Below, piece after piece: positions 1 to 5,439 of a stretch of 6,487 nt of DNA (the first letter of the stretch is position 1; each line of letters starts with the position of its first letter). The notes under the pieces were generated by a model. That model saw nothing but the letters and a program-made list of their open reading frames with translations, made no database searches and had not been told where the DNA came from. The stretch is taken from contig CALFLU010000060.1 of the NCBI GenBank assembly GCA_937880125.1, positions 1 through 6,487 on the forward strand. The letters are read 5' to 3'. Made by a program: the position numbers and the translations under genes. Source of the stretch: an uncultured Eubacteriaceae bacterium. GTDB lineage: Bacteria; Bacillota; Clostridia; Eubacteriales; UBA1433.

Positions 1-1
1 G

Positions 2-616
2 CTGGCAGGGGCGGCAGGCAAGATTGTTGCGTTTGTGGGAGATGTGTCCAAGCTCGAAGACTGCGAAAAGATGATTGATGTTTGTGTGGAGGAGTTTGGC
101 AGACTGGACGTGCTTGTCAACAATGCGGGGGTGATGGACGATATGGCCACCGTGGCCAATGCCACCGATGAAAAATATGACTATGTGATGGGCGTCAACG
201 TCTACGGACCCTTTGCGGCCATGAGAAAGGCCGTGCAGGTGTTTTTGGCTCAGGGCAACGGCGGAAACATCATTACCGTCTCCTCGGTGGGCGCGCAGCA
301 CCAGGCAGCGGGCGCCATTTACGGCGCGTCGAAAGCTGCGGTGAATGCGATGTGCCGCCACACGGCGTTTGTGTATCGCAAGGATAAGATTCGCTGTAAT
401 GTGATTGCACCCGGTGCGATCAACACGGAAATCGGCGCCGCTATGGGCATGCCCAACGGAGACGGATACGGACGCGTGCAGGAAATAATTGCGCTGAATC
501 CCGGCACCGGCGAAGGCAGCGACATTGCCAATGCCGCATTGTTTTTGGCCTCGGATGATTCCGCTTTTGTCAGCGGACAGATTCTTGCGGTGGACGGCGG
601 CTGGACGGCGTTTTAG
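2..616 (+). CDS. SDR-family NAD(P)-dependent oxidoreductase, 5' end outside the window
   Basis: Cytosolic Rossmann-fold oxidoreductase of the classical short-chain dehydrogenase/reductase family, which interconverts an alcohol and a ketone with NAD(P)(H). The frame is open from the left edge, so 204 C-terminal residues are visible and the N-terminal part with the TGxxxGxG cofactor loop is missing. A GTG at 35 is internal, because the frame upstream still reads as SDR sequence (AGKIVAFVGDVS). Visible hallmarks: NNAG at 119-130; catalytic Ser at 281-283, thirteen codons before the Tyr of YGASK (Tyr 320-322, Lys 332-334); the IAPG motif after the active site; and the typical SDR ending SGQILAVDGGWTAF. 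All active-site residues in the visible part are present, so the gene is probably functional. The substrate cannot be read from the sequence. FabG-like 3-oxoacyl-ACP reductase, sugar or steroid dehydrogenase are all possible. A terminator follows at 701. Confidence 0.93.
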   Translation: MAGAAGKIVAFVGDVSKLEDCEKMIDVCVEEFGRLDVLVNNAGVMDDMATVANATDEKYDYVMGVNVYGPFAAMRKAVQVFLAQGNGGNIITVSSVGAQHQAAGAIYGASKAAVNAMCRHTAFVYRKDKIRCNVIAPGAINTEIGAAMGMPNGDGYGRVQEIIALNPGTGEGSDIANAALFLASDDSAFVSGQILAVDGGWTAF

Positions 617-700
617 CGTTGATGCTTTTATAAAAGGCTGAAGAGTCGGTTTTGACGGGCGTTTTTGGTCAGGCCGAAAACAAAAATATTAATTGGATGA

Positions 701-748
701 AAAAAAGCAGCACAAAGACCGAGTAGGGACTTTGCGCTGTTTTTTTTA
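701..748 (+). terminator. Intrinsic terminator after the SDR gene
   Basis: An A-rich arm with AAAAAAGCAGC and CAAAG pairs, with a few mismatches, to CTTTG and GCGCTGTTTTTTTT. The loop is around GAGTAGG and the 3' arm runs into eight Ts. It lies 85 nt after the SDR stop codon. The A-tract opposite the T-tract could make it work in both directions. Confidence 0.75.
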
Positions 749-1019
749 GGGCTTTTTTGCGGGAAAATACCCATGATGGGGTGAAATATCTACTTGAATG
801 CCCATGGATTCGAGGGTGGTGTTTGTGCGGAGAGGACGAAAGGGGCAAGGGCGGCGTGGGGATGTAGGGTTTGGATAAGTGCGCAAAAGAAGCGTCAAAG
901 GGCGGCGAAAAGTGGGGGTTTTTGATTTGCGCGGCGTGTGAGGATAGGGTGGAACTGTGGCGCAGGCGGCAAAATGTTTGCGAAGTGCGGACAAAATGGC
1001 GAAAAAAGTAAAAAAATAA
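749..1019 (+). other. Gene-free interval, no array repeats
   Basis: I see no credible gene on either strand. The minus-strand open frame here lacks a ribosome binding site and is rich in Pro, Arg and Thr, as expected for the complement of a G/A-rich strand. It holds a small palindrome near 770 (CCCATGATGGG) and G-rich sequence. The ~35-bp repeat that fills the later intergenic regions is not recognisable here. Confidence 0.5.
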
Positions 1020-1048
1020 CGGACAAATTGTGAAAAAAGTGCTATAAT
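1020..1048 (+). promoter_or_regulatory. Sigma-70-type promoter of the first 108-residue membrane protein
   Basis: The -35 box is CGGACA at 1020-1025, followed by a 17-nt spacer and a perfect TATAAT at 1043-1048. A TG one base upstream of the -10 box (TGCTATAAT) makes it an extended -10. The same architecture recurs at 2598-2626 before the paralogue, which supports both calls. Confidence 0.75.
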
Positions 1049-1055
1049 GACATTA

Positions 1056-1167
1056 TAAATCCCCATGCGGGGCAGGGTGCGTTTGACGGGCGGAGCACGG
1101 TGTGCTTTGTGCGGCGAGCGCGTAGGCTGACGGCATGAGAGAGCAAAAGAGAAAAGAGGGAACGAAA
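1056..1167 (+). promoter_or_regulatory. Long 5' leader of the first membrane-protein gene
   Basis: About 110 nt separate the expected transcription start from the ATG. It begins with a possible stem CCCC/GGGG at 1061-1072, carries another small hairpin (AGCAC/GTGCT) near 1095-1107, and ends in a G/A-rich ribosome binding region. The paralogue has a leader of similar length that shares GGCTGA, a CATG a little further on and an AAAAGAGGG stretch. I match it to no known riboswitch. Confidence 0.35.
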
Positions 1168-1494
1168 ATGGCATTGGGTGCGTTGTTTATTGCTTTTGTT
1201 GTGATGTGTGTATTGAGTTTGGTGGCGATTGTGCTGTTGTTTATTGCGAAAAAGCCCGTGATGAAACAAGTGATGTTGTATGTGACGGCGCTGTTCGGCA
1301 TTGTTATCGCTTGGTTGAATGTGACGAGCGAGCCGAGCAATTTTTTGATGCAGCGAGGGATTGCCGCAGGCATCGGTTTGTTGGCGGTGGTGGGCATTGT
1401 GGTGTGGCACGTAAGCAAGGGGCGTCAGGAGACGGCTGCCAAAGCACTGGTGACGGCATCGGTGGTGCTAGGGATAGCGACGTTGTTTTTTTAG
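1168..1494 (+). CDS. Small four-helix membrane protein, paralogue 1 (unknown function)
   Basis: The protein has 108 residues and I do not recognise the family. Four hydrophobic segments lie at about 5-27, 34-51, 63-81 and 91-107. The conserved basic loops KKPVMK (28-33) and KGRQETAAK (83-91) fall on the same side, so by the positive-inside rule both ends should face outward. I chose the ATG at 1168 over the in-frame ATG at 1135: it has AGAGGG at 1155-1160, seven bases upstream, and it gives exactly the length and MALG start of the paralogue at 2742. By hand count 69 of 108 residues match that paralogue, with TSxPSNF, WHVxKGRxET and AKALVxASVVLG best conserved. The gene has its own promoter (1020-1048) and terminator (1524-1568), so it is probably transcribed alone. 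No catalytic motif is visible. Confidence 0.85.
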   Translation: MALGALFIAFVVMCVLSLVAIVLLFIAKKPVMKQVMLYVTALFGIVIAWLNVTSEPSNFLMQRGIAAGIGLLAVVGIVVWHVSKGRQETAAKALVTASVVLGIATLFF

Positions 1495-1523
1495 GCGTGA
1501 TGCAGGGAAAAATGAGATAGAAT

Positions 1524-1568
1524 AAAAACGGCAGGCGGGCAGAAATGCGGCGTTTGCCGTTTTTTTTT
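1524..1568 (+). terminator. Intrinsic terminator after membrane protein 1
   Basis: AAAAACGGCA pairs with TGCCGTTTTT across a G-rich loop, and the right arm runs into ten Ts. It lies 30 nt after the stop codon and closes the single-gene unit. Confidence 0.85.
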
Positions 1569-1822
1569 GCGCAAAACGGCGTGGCGGGGTGGGGGTTGGG
1601 GGTGTGTGCAGTCAAATTGCTTTGCGGGGTAAAACAAATCGGGTGCAATCAAATTGAATTATCAGAAAGGGGTGTGGGTTGCGTGCAATTAAATCGGATT
1701 TAGAGGAAGACGGATTGCGGGCAGTCAAGTTGGTTGCGGAAGAAGAATTGCGGGAAGTCAGCTTGGTTTAAAGGAAAACATATTGCGGGGAGTGCATGGG
1801 AATAAACGGGTTTGCGAGGCAA

Positions 1823-1852
1823 CATACTGCGGAGAGTGATAAAGGGAGTATG
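1823..1852 (+). repeat. Inverted repeat CATACT/AGTATG, copy A
   Basis: The arms CATACT (1823-1828) and AGTATG (1847-1852) are separated by 18 nt containing GTGATAAAGGG. It is part of the longer variant array unit and could form a six-pair hairpin or a two-half-site protein target. Confidence 0.5.
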
Positions 1853-2158
1853 AGAAAGGGGGTGGGGGGATTGCGGGAAGTCAAATCGATTACGGGGTAA
1901 CAAATTGGGGGCAAGTAAATGGGATTATCAGAAAGGGGTGTGGGTTGCGTGCAATTAAATTGGTTTTGAGGAGGACGGATTGCGGGCAGTCACATTGATT
2001 TTATAAGAAGAGGGATTGTGGGAGGTCAAGTTGGTTGCGAGAATAAGAACTGCGGGCAGTTAAGTTGGTTGCGGGAAGAAAAACTGCGGGGAGTCAGCTT
2101 GGTTTAAAGGAAAACATATTGCGGGGAGTGCATGGGAATAAATTGGCTTGCGGGGCAA

Positions 2159-2188
2159 CATACTGCGGGGAGAGAAAAAGGGAGTATG
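2159..2188 (+). repeat. Inverted repeat CATACT/AGTATG, copy B
   Basis: The arms CATACT (2159-2164) and AGTATG (2183-2188) again have an 18-nt spacer. It lies 336 bp after copy A, as expected from the higher-order duplication of array 1. The spacer differs from copy A (GAGAAAAAGGG). Confidence 0.5.
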
Positions 2189-2193
2189 AGAAA

Positions 2194-2216
2194 GGGGGGG
2201 GTGGGGGGATTGCGGG
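2194..2216 (+). other. G-run cluster, possible G-quadruplex
   Basis: Eight Gs, a T, six Gs, ATTGC and then GGG lie on the + strand directly after inverted repeat copy B. This fits a short-loop quadruplex pattern. It may only be slippage expansion of a G-rich unit, since the equivalent site near 1858-1877 has shorter G runs. Confidence 0.25.
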
Positions 2217-2597
2217 AAGTCAAATCGATTACGGGGTAACAAATTGCGTGCAGTCAAATTGAATTGTCAGAAAGGGGGAGTGGGTTGTTGCGGGCAATTA
2301 AATCGGTTGCCGGGATAAATGGATTGCGGGCAGTCAGATTGATTTTATAAGAAGACGGATTGTGGGCAGTCAAGTTGGTTGAGGGAAGAAGAATTGTGGG
2401 GAGGCGATTTGATTTATGGTGAAGAGAGTGCGGGCAGTCCATTGGGTTTAGATAGAGACGGATTGCAGAAGGCAAATCGGTTGTTGGAAGAAGAGCAGCG
2501 GACAATTTGTTTAAATCGAGTGAGGTGCGGGGTGGGGTTTGCAAACAGGAACTGTATGAGAGGTGGAAAACGGCGGGTTTTTATCTGTTTTTTTACA

Positions 2598-2626
2598 TGG
2601 ACATGGTGCGCAAAACATGATATGAT
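2598..2626 (+). promoter_or_regulatory. Sigma-70-type promoter of the second membrane-protein gene
   Basis: The -35 box is TGGACA (2598-2603, five of six consensus), followed by a 17-nt spacer and TATGAT (2621-2626), with TG one base before the -10. It has the same GGACA, 17-nt and TGn-TATRAT design as the promoter at 1020. Confidence 0.7.
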
Positions 2627-2632
2627 GGCGCG

Positions 2633-2741
2633 GGCGGAAAAAGACAGGTTTTGCAGTGTGGCTTGAAGATGCGCGGCTGAGCAAAGCGGCTGATTTGGCC
2701 CATGTGAAGAAGAAAAAAGAGGGCAGAGAAGGAGAAATAAA
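2633..2741 (+). promoter_or_regulatory. Long 5' leader of the second membrane-protein gene
   Basis: A leader of about 110 nt, matching the first paralogue in length. It contains GGCTGA twice (2675-2680 and 2688-2693), CATG at 2701, and AAAAAAGAGGG before the ribosome binding site AAGGAG at 2729-2734. No known riboswitch is recognised. Confidence 0.35.
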
Positions 2742-3068
2742 ATGGCTTTAGGCTCGTTGTTTATTGTATTTATCATGATGGCTTCGTTGGGTTTGGGGTT
2801 GATAGGCGTGATGCTGATTGTGAAAAAGCCTGCGATGAAGCTGGTGGCGGTGTATGCGGTGGCGATATTCGGCTTAATCATTGCCTGGTTGAGCCTGACG
2901 AGCGCGCCGAGTAATTTTGTTTTCGATCGGGGAATTGCCATAGCGATTGGGCTGCTTGCCATAGCGGGCATTATTGTTTGGCACGTGGGCAAGGGGCGCA
3001 CCGAGACGATTGCTAAAGCGCTGGTGGCGGCATCGGTGGTGTTGGGGCTGGCGACGCTGTTTTTTTAG
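2742..3068 (+). CDS. Small four-helix membrane protein, paralogue 2 (unknown function)
   Basis: This 108-residue integral membrane protein is a full-length paralogue of the product at 1168-1494, with no gap needed to align them. Differences concentrate in TM1 (residues 9-27) and are mostly hydrophobic swaps. KKPxMK (28-33), IAWL, TSxPSNF (52-58), the RGIA segment, WHVxKGRxET (79-88) and the C-terminal helix ending ATLFF are kept. This pattern suggests purifying selection on both copies rather than decay of one. The start is set by AAGGAG seven bases upstream of the ATG. No strong terminator follows. A weak A/T-only hairpin (TGTTTTTT/AAAAAACA, 3058-3078) overlaps the stop codon, so some read-through into the gene at 3133 is plausible. 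No enzymatic motif is visible, and the function is unknown. Confidence 0.87.
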   Translation: MALGSLFIVFIMMASLGLGLIGVMLIVKKPAMKLVAVYAVAIFGLIIAWLSLTSAPSNFVFDRGIAIAIGLLAIAGIIVWHVGKGRTETIAKALVAASVVLGLATLFF

Positions 3069-3132
3069 GGAAAAAACACTAAAAATATTAATACATCAAA
3101 GACTATTTAATAAAAGGTGACAAAAATAATAA

Positions 3133-3900
3133 ATGAAGAATGAGCTTAGGCGTATTGCCTCGAAATATTTTTCAAACGAAATTAACGATGTTCATCATTT
3201 TGGCGAAGAAAAATTTCTTTTACATATTATGAACTTGCTGAGTAATGCTGAGGCACATGAGCGACCGGATGCATATTCAAATACGGACAATGAAGTTCTC
3301 ATTTTAGAGCATTTCGAATTTGACAGCAGCGAACAACGAAAAGGCAGCCAACAGCAATATATAGAAGCGGAATGCGATCGAAAGCTTTATGAGATAAAAG
3401 AACCCAAAAACATTACGACTTGGCAAACGCCCATTGAGGGGAATTATTCTATTGCAAATTATAAAAAGAATGCGACAAAACAATTTCTTAAACATTACAA
3501 TAAAATTAATAATTATAAACAAATATTATCCGCTAAAGGGATTATTACTGAAAATAAAAAGGTAATAACTATGTTTTTTATCGAAGACACTACAGAGCTT
3601 GGAAATTATTACAGAACAGGAATTAGAGGTCGCCCCGTAGCTAGTATTTTTTTGCCTTCATGTGATTTTTTTCTGGATTTATTCGAAAACAGTCCCGATT
3701 TAGATTGTGCGATTTGTGCGTGTTATTCTGAGAACAAATATATTCTTAATTTTATTAACCACGCCTCTGTAAATAGGTATAGAAAAGAACAAATTATAAC
3801 CGAACAAATTGAGTATATTTCTTTGATACCTCAGCGAATAGATTATGTTGCACCGTTAAAGGATATTGAGCATCCTGAAGAAATATCTTATAAGGAATAG
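3133..3900 (+). CDS. AT-rich gene, 255-residue soluble protein of unknown function
   Basis: I do not recognise this protein with confidence. It has no signal peptide or membrane helix and is rich in Asn, Lys, Ile and Tyr. The base composition is far more AT-rich than the neighbouring genes (many ATA, AAA and TTA codons), pointing to recent acquisition. The most motif-like stretch is residues 44-72: RPD (44-46), a hydrophobic strand VLILEHFEFD (55-64), then RKGS (69-72). An Asp followed about a dozen residues later by a strand ending in Glu recalls the PD-(D/E)xK nuclease core. The expected Lys is Phe61, however, so this is a weak hint only. A Cys-containing strand (DLDCAICAC) lies near residue 190. 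Start: AAGGTG at 3114-3119, thirteen bases upstream, an unusually long spacing. The gene lies 64 bp after the membrane protein on the same strand and may share its transcript. A modest terminator follows at 3973. Confidence 0.85.
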   Translation: MKNELRRIASKYFSNEINDVHHFGEEKFLLHIMNLLSNAEAHERPDAYSNTDNEVLILEHFEFDSSEQRKGSQQQYIEAECDRKLYEIKEPKNITTWQTPIEGNYSIANYKKNATKQFLKHYNKINNYKQILSAKGIITENKKVITMFFIEDTTELGNYYRTGIRGRPVASIFLPSCDFFLDLFENSPDLDCAICACYSENKYILNFINHASVNRYRKEQIITEQIEYISLIPQRIDYVAPLKDIEHPEEISYKE

Positions 3901-3972
3901 AAAAATTAGCTTATCATTTTAAAAATTGAAACACAATAATTCAGTGCGGAAACATTAGCAGTGCAAAGTAGA

Positions 3973-3994
3973 AGCGCGCACGGGCGCTATTTTT
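3973..3994 (+). terminator. Probable terminator after the AT-rich gene
   Basis: The short GC stem AGCGC/GCGCT (3973-3977 and 3984-3988) has a six-base loop and is followed by A and five Ts. It lies 72 nt after the stop codon, where the sequence changes back from AT-rich to GC-rich. The stem is short, so the call is moderate. Confidence 0.5.
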
Positions 3995-4061
3995 GTCAGT
4001 TTTGCAGTTCGATGATGTTGCCTTGGATATGGTGTGGTGAGGTTGGTTGCTGGAATAAGAA

Positions 4062-4130
4062 CTGCGGGGAGTGTAATTGATTTATGGTGGAGGGATTGCG
4101 GGCAGTACATTTGGTTTGGCGTGAGGGCGA
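4062..4130 (+). repeat. Isolated pair of array units
   Basis: Two units of the ~35-bp repeat start at 4062 (CTGCGGGGAGTG) and 4096 (TTGCGGGCAGTA, then CATTTGGTTT). The preceding GGTTGGTTGC and GGAATAAGAA at 4031-4060 match the tail of the unit starting at 2016. They have the same orientation as the big arrays. The rest of 3995-4299 holds no credible gene. Confidence 0.7.
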
Positions 4131-4299
4131 TTGGCTGAGGCATGTCCGCAATGTCCGCCGCGGATGTGGTATGGTGGTAGTGTGGCAAGCGGCTTTGTTA
4201 TGGGCGTGTGGCGAGGAGAAGGTGGAGCAAGCGGTGGGCGATGCGCAGCAGGCAACGGCGAGCGGTGGAGACAGGTGAAAAGTGGGGGAGAAATAAACA

Positions 4300-4335
4300 A
4301 TGCATTTCATGAAAATATTTTTTAACGAAAAATAA
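4300..4335 (+). other. Possible 11-residue ORF with strong ribosome binding site
   Basis: ATG at 4300 opens MHFMKIFFNEK and stops at TAA 4333-4335. GGGGGAG at 4284-4290 lies nine bases upstream, and a very good terminator starts seven bases after the stop. A ribosome binding site plus terminator with almost nothing between could be a tiny peptide gene, or the scar of a gene whose middle was deleted. GGAGAAATAAA before this ATG also occurs before the ATG at 2742, which slightly favours the scar. Either reading is uncertain. Confidence 0.25.
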
Positions 4336-4342
4336 AAGTGAG

Positions 4343-4374
4343 AAAACCACGGAAAAACGTGGTTTTTTCTTTTT
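4343..4374 (+). terminator. Strong intrinsic terminator
   Basis: The perfect nine-pair stem AAAACCACG/CGTGGTTTT (4343-4351 and 4358-4366) has loop GAAAAA and a T-rich tail to 4374. It is the cleanest terminator in the window, yet no normal-sized gene ends just upstream. Confidence 0.9.
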
Positions 4375-4420
4375 GTGCGGGGAGAATTTGAGAATGAAAG
4401 TGCGTGAGTAAGAAGAAGGA

Positions 4421-4635
4421 TTGCGGGTGGTCAATCGGGTTCGCGGAGAGATGAAATGCGGTTGGTCAGATTAAATCATGGCAAAAGAATCTATTGCGGG
4501 AAGTCACTTGGTTGTTAAAAGGAATGGAATTGCGGAGAGTCAAATCGAATAAAGAGGAAAATGCATTGCGGGAGGGCAATTTGAATTGAAAAAAACGAAA
4601 TGCGGGGGGATTGATTGCGAGAAAAGAGAATACGT
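4421..4635 (+). repeat. Array 2: six units of the ~35-bp repeat
   Basis: Unit starts are at 4421, 4456, 4494, 4530, 4566 and 4600, with steps of 34-38 bp, all in the same orientation as array 1. The core here reads TTGCGGGAAGTCA or TTGCGGAGAGTCA followed by CTTGG or AATCG, with A-rich tails (GGAATGGAA). The units starting at 4494 and 4530 are closely matched by those at 4990 and 5027 in array 3. No gene is present. Confidence 0.8.
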
Positions 4636-4710
4636 TACGAAAGGCTGAACTGATAAAAAAGGAATGTTTGTGGGGCTATGAGGTCGGTTTTTGAGGACGG
4701 CGGAGAGATG

Positions 4711-4743
4711 TTAACTTAACGGTTGAGTTAACCGTATAGTTAA
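4711..4743 (+). repeat. Imperfect palindrome with three GTTAA boxes
   Basis: TTAACTTAACGGTT (4711-4724) and AACCGTATAGTTAA (4730-4743) pair at 12 of 14 positions around a five-base loop. GTTAA occurs at 4710, 4727 and 4739. There is no T-tract, so it is not an intrinsic terminator. It could be an operator, a recombination site or a structured RNA element. Confidence 0.55.
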
Positions 4744-4755
4744 TGTTAGCGCTGC

Positions 4756-4796
4756 AGAGAAGAGAAGAAAAGAAAAGAGAAGAACAGAAGAGAGAA
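4756..4796 (+). other. Homopurine tract
   Basis: 41 bases with a single pyrimidine (C at 4785), made of GAGAAGAGAAG and AAAAG motifs. It lies between the palindromes at 4711-4743 and 4796-4807. Tracts like this can form triplex DNA or arise by slippage. Confidence 0.6.
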
Positions 4797-4807
4797 CGTG
4801 TACACGT
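4796..4807. repeat. Perfect 12-bp palindrome ACGTGTACACGT
   Basis: It is self-complementary over all 12 bases with no loop, at the end of the purine tract. The symmetry fits a dimeric DNA-binding protein site. No promoter or gene start is recognised next to it. Confidence 0.5.
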
Positions 4808-4841
4808 GCGCTTGAATGTATGTAAAAAAATGGGTTCGACG

Positions 4842-5398
4842 TTGCGGGGGTGCGCCGAAGAGGTTGGTGTTTGTGAAGTAGGATTGTGGCAATTCGATCG
4901 GTTGCGGGAAAGAATGCGCTGCGGGAGGTCGAGCAAGATATGGGGTAACAGATTATGGGTGGCCGATCGTGTCGCAAAGAAAGTGAGGATTGCGGGAAGT
5001 CCACTTGGGTGTAGAAAGGAATGGAATTGCGGAGAGTCAAATTGGGAAAAAGAAAAAGCGGATTGCGTGCGGTCAAATTGGTTCGGGGATAAAGAAATAA
5101 GGGCAGACAATCGGTTGCGAGGAGAATGTATTGCGGAAGGTCAATTTGGTTACAGGAAGGAATGAATTGCGTGTAATGTAATCGGTTTGAAGAAGGAAAT
5201 GCGGAGGAGTTTGGTTCATCATTATAAGGGAATAGCAAATGCGGGGGGATTTAATTGGTTTAAGAGAGAAGATATGGGTGGTTTCGCTGGATTGTAAGGA
5301 AAACAGGAAAATGCGGGTATTTCATCGGGTTCAGAGGCAGAAAGATGCGAGTGGTTCAATTGGTTACAAGCTGAAAGAGATGCGGGCGGTTTATTCGG
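4842..5398 (+). repeat. Array 3: ~16 units of the ~35-bp repeat
   Basis: Approximate unit starts are 4842, 4884, 4919, 4953, 4990, 5027, 5063, 5097, 5131, 5167, 5199, 5239, 5274, 5311, 5345 and 5380. Most steps are 34-37 bp, with a few from 32 to 42. The conserved half drifts toward ATGCGGGNGGTT then CAATTGGTT at the right end. The array runs to within about 40 bp of the start codon at 5440. Long open frames (for example 4743-5165 +, 4676-5110 - and 4711-5238 -) read through the repeats without ribosome binding sites, and I do not call them genes. Confidence 0.85.
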
Positions 5399-5430
5399 TA
5401 TAAATAAAAGGGAAAAAGAGAGAAAAGGAG
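5399..5430 (+). promoter_or_regulatory. Possible -10 box and ribosome binding site of the KGG-protein gene
   Basis: TATAAAT at 5399-5405 resembles a -10 box, but no convincing -35 lies 17 bases upstream, where the last array unit sits. AAAAGGAG at 5423-5430 is a strong ribosome binding site nine bases before the ATG. The ribosome binding site is secure; the promoter is a guess. Confidence 0.35.
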
Positions 5431-5439
5431 CGGAAAAAG

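Larger units (their letters stand above)
1605..2497 (+). repeat. Array 1: ~24 degenerate units of a ~35-bp direct repeat
   Basis: The unit starts with TTGCGGGCAGTC, continues as AAATTGGTT or a variant, and ends in a variable purine-rich stretch such as GAAGAAGAA or GAGGAAGACGGA. Unit starts I can place: 1605, 1641, 1679, 1715, 1748, 1783, 1827, 1871, 1905, 1945, 1980, 2016, 2050, 2084, 2119, 2163, 2210, 2244, 2288, 2324, 2360, 2394, 2428 and 2463. Most steps are 33-36 bp, with 40-47 bp for a longer variant. All units have the same orientation. The array fills the space between the two paralogous membrane-protein genes. No ORF with a ribosome binding site is present. Short open frames, mainly on the minus strand (1700-1903, 2060-2257, 2254-2544), are by-products of repeat units in multiples of three. 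Confidence 0.9.

Noticed and set aside
625..636. Perfect palindrome CTTTTATAAAAG after the SDR gene
   Set aside because: It is an AT-rich 12-mer with no T-tract and no nearby gene start. The real terminator is at 701-748, and chance is a fair explanation.
1135..1167. Upstream in-frame ATG at 1135 as the start of membrane protein 1
   Set aside because: It would add MREQKRKEGTK with no ribosome binding site in front. The paralogue begins at MALG, and the ATG at 1168 has AGAGGG at the right distance.
746..1418. Minus-strand ORFs opposite the first membrane protein and its leader
   Set aside because: They overlap a well-supported + strand gene with promoter, ribosome binding site and terminator, and they are rich in Pro, Thr and His as shadow frames of G-rich DNA usually are.
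1580..1602. G-quadruplex after the first terminator
   Set aside because: Only three runs of four or more Gs lie close together. A fourth G3 run is too far away for a standard pattern.
1605..2497. CRISPR array
   Set aside because: Unit spacing of 34-36 bp is too short for repeat plus spacer of the usual sizes. The conserved half varies from unit to unit, there is no near-identical repeat alternating with unique spacers, and no cas gene is present.
1700..2544. Minus-strand ORFs with repeated NxxDxPQS-like peptides (1700-1903, 2060-2257, 2254-2544)
   Set aside because: They are the complement of the repeat units, open because units of 33 or 36 bp keep frame and stop codons are rare on a pyrimidine-rich strand. 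No minus-strand ribosome binding site precedes any of them.
2379..2666. 95-codon plus-strand ORF spanning the end of array 1 and the second promoter
   Set aside because: Its first half is repeat units and its second half overlaps the promoter at 2598-2626. It has no ribosome binding site and a Cys/Arg-rich composition unlike a real protein.
4084..4325. Plus-strand ORFs at 4084-4278 and 4131-4325
   Set aside because: They overlap in different frames, start inside a repeat unit and are Gly/Trp/Arg-rich without a recognisable domain.
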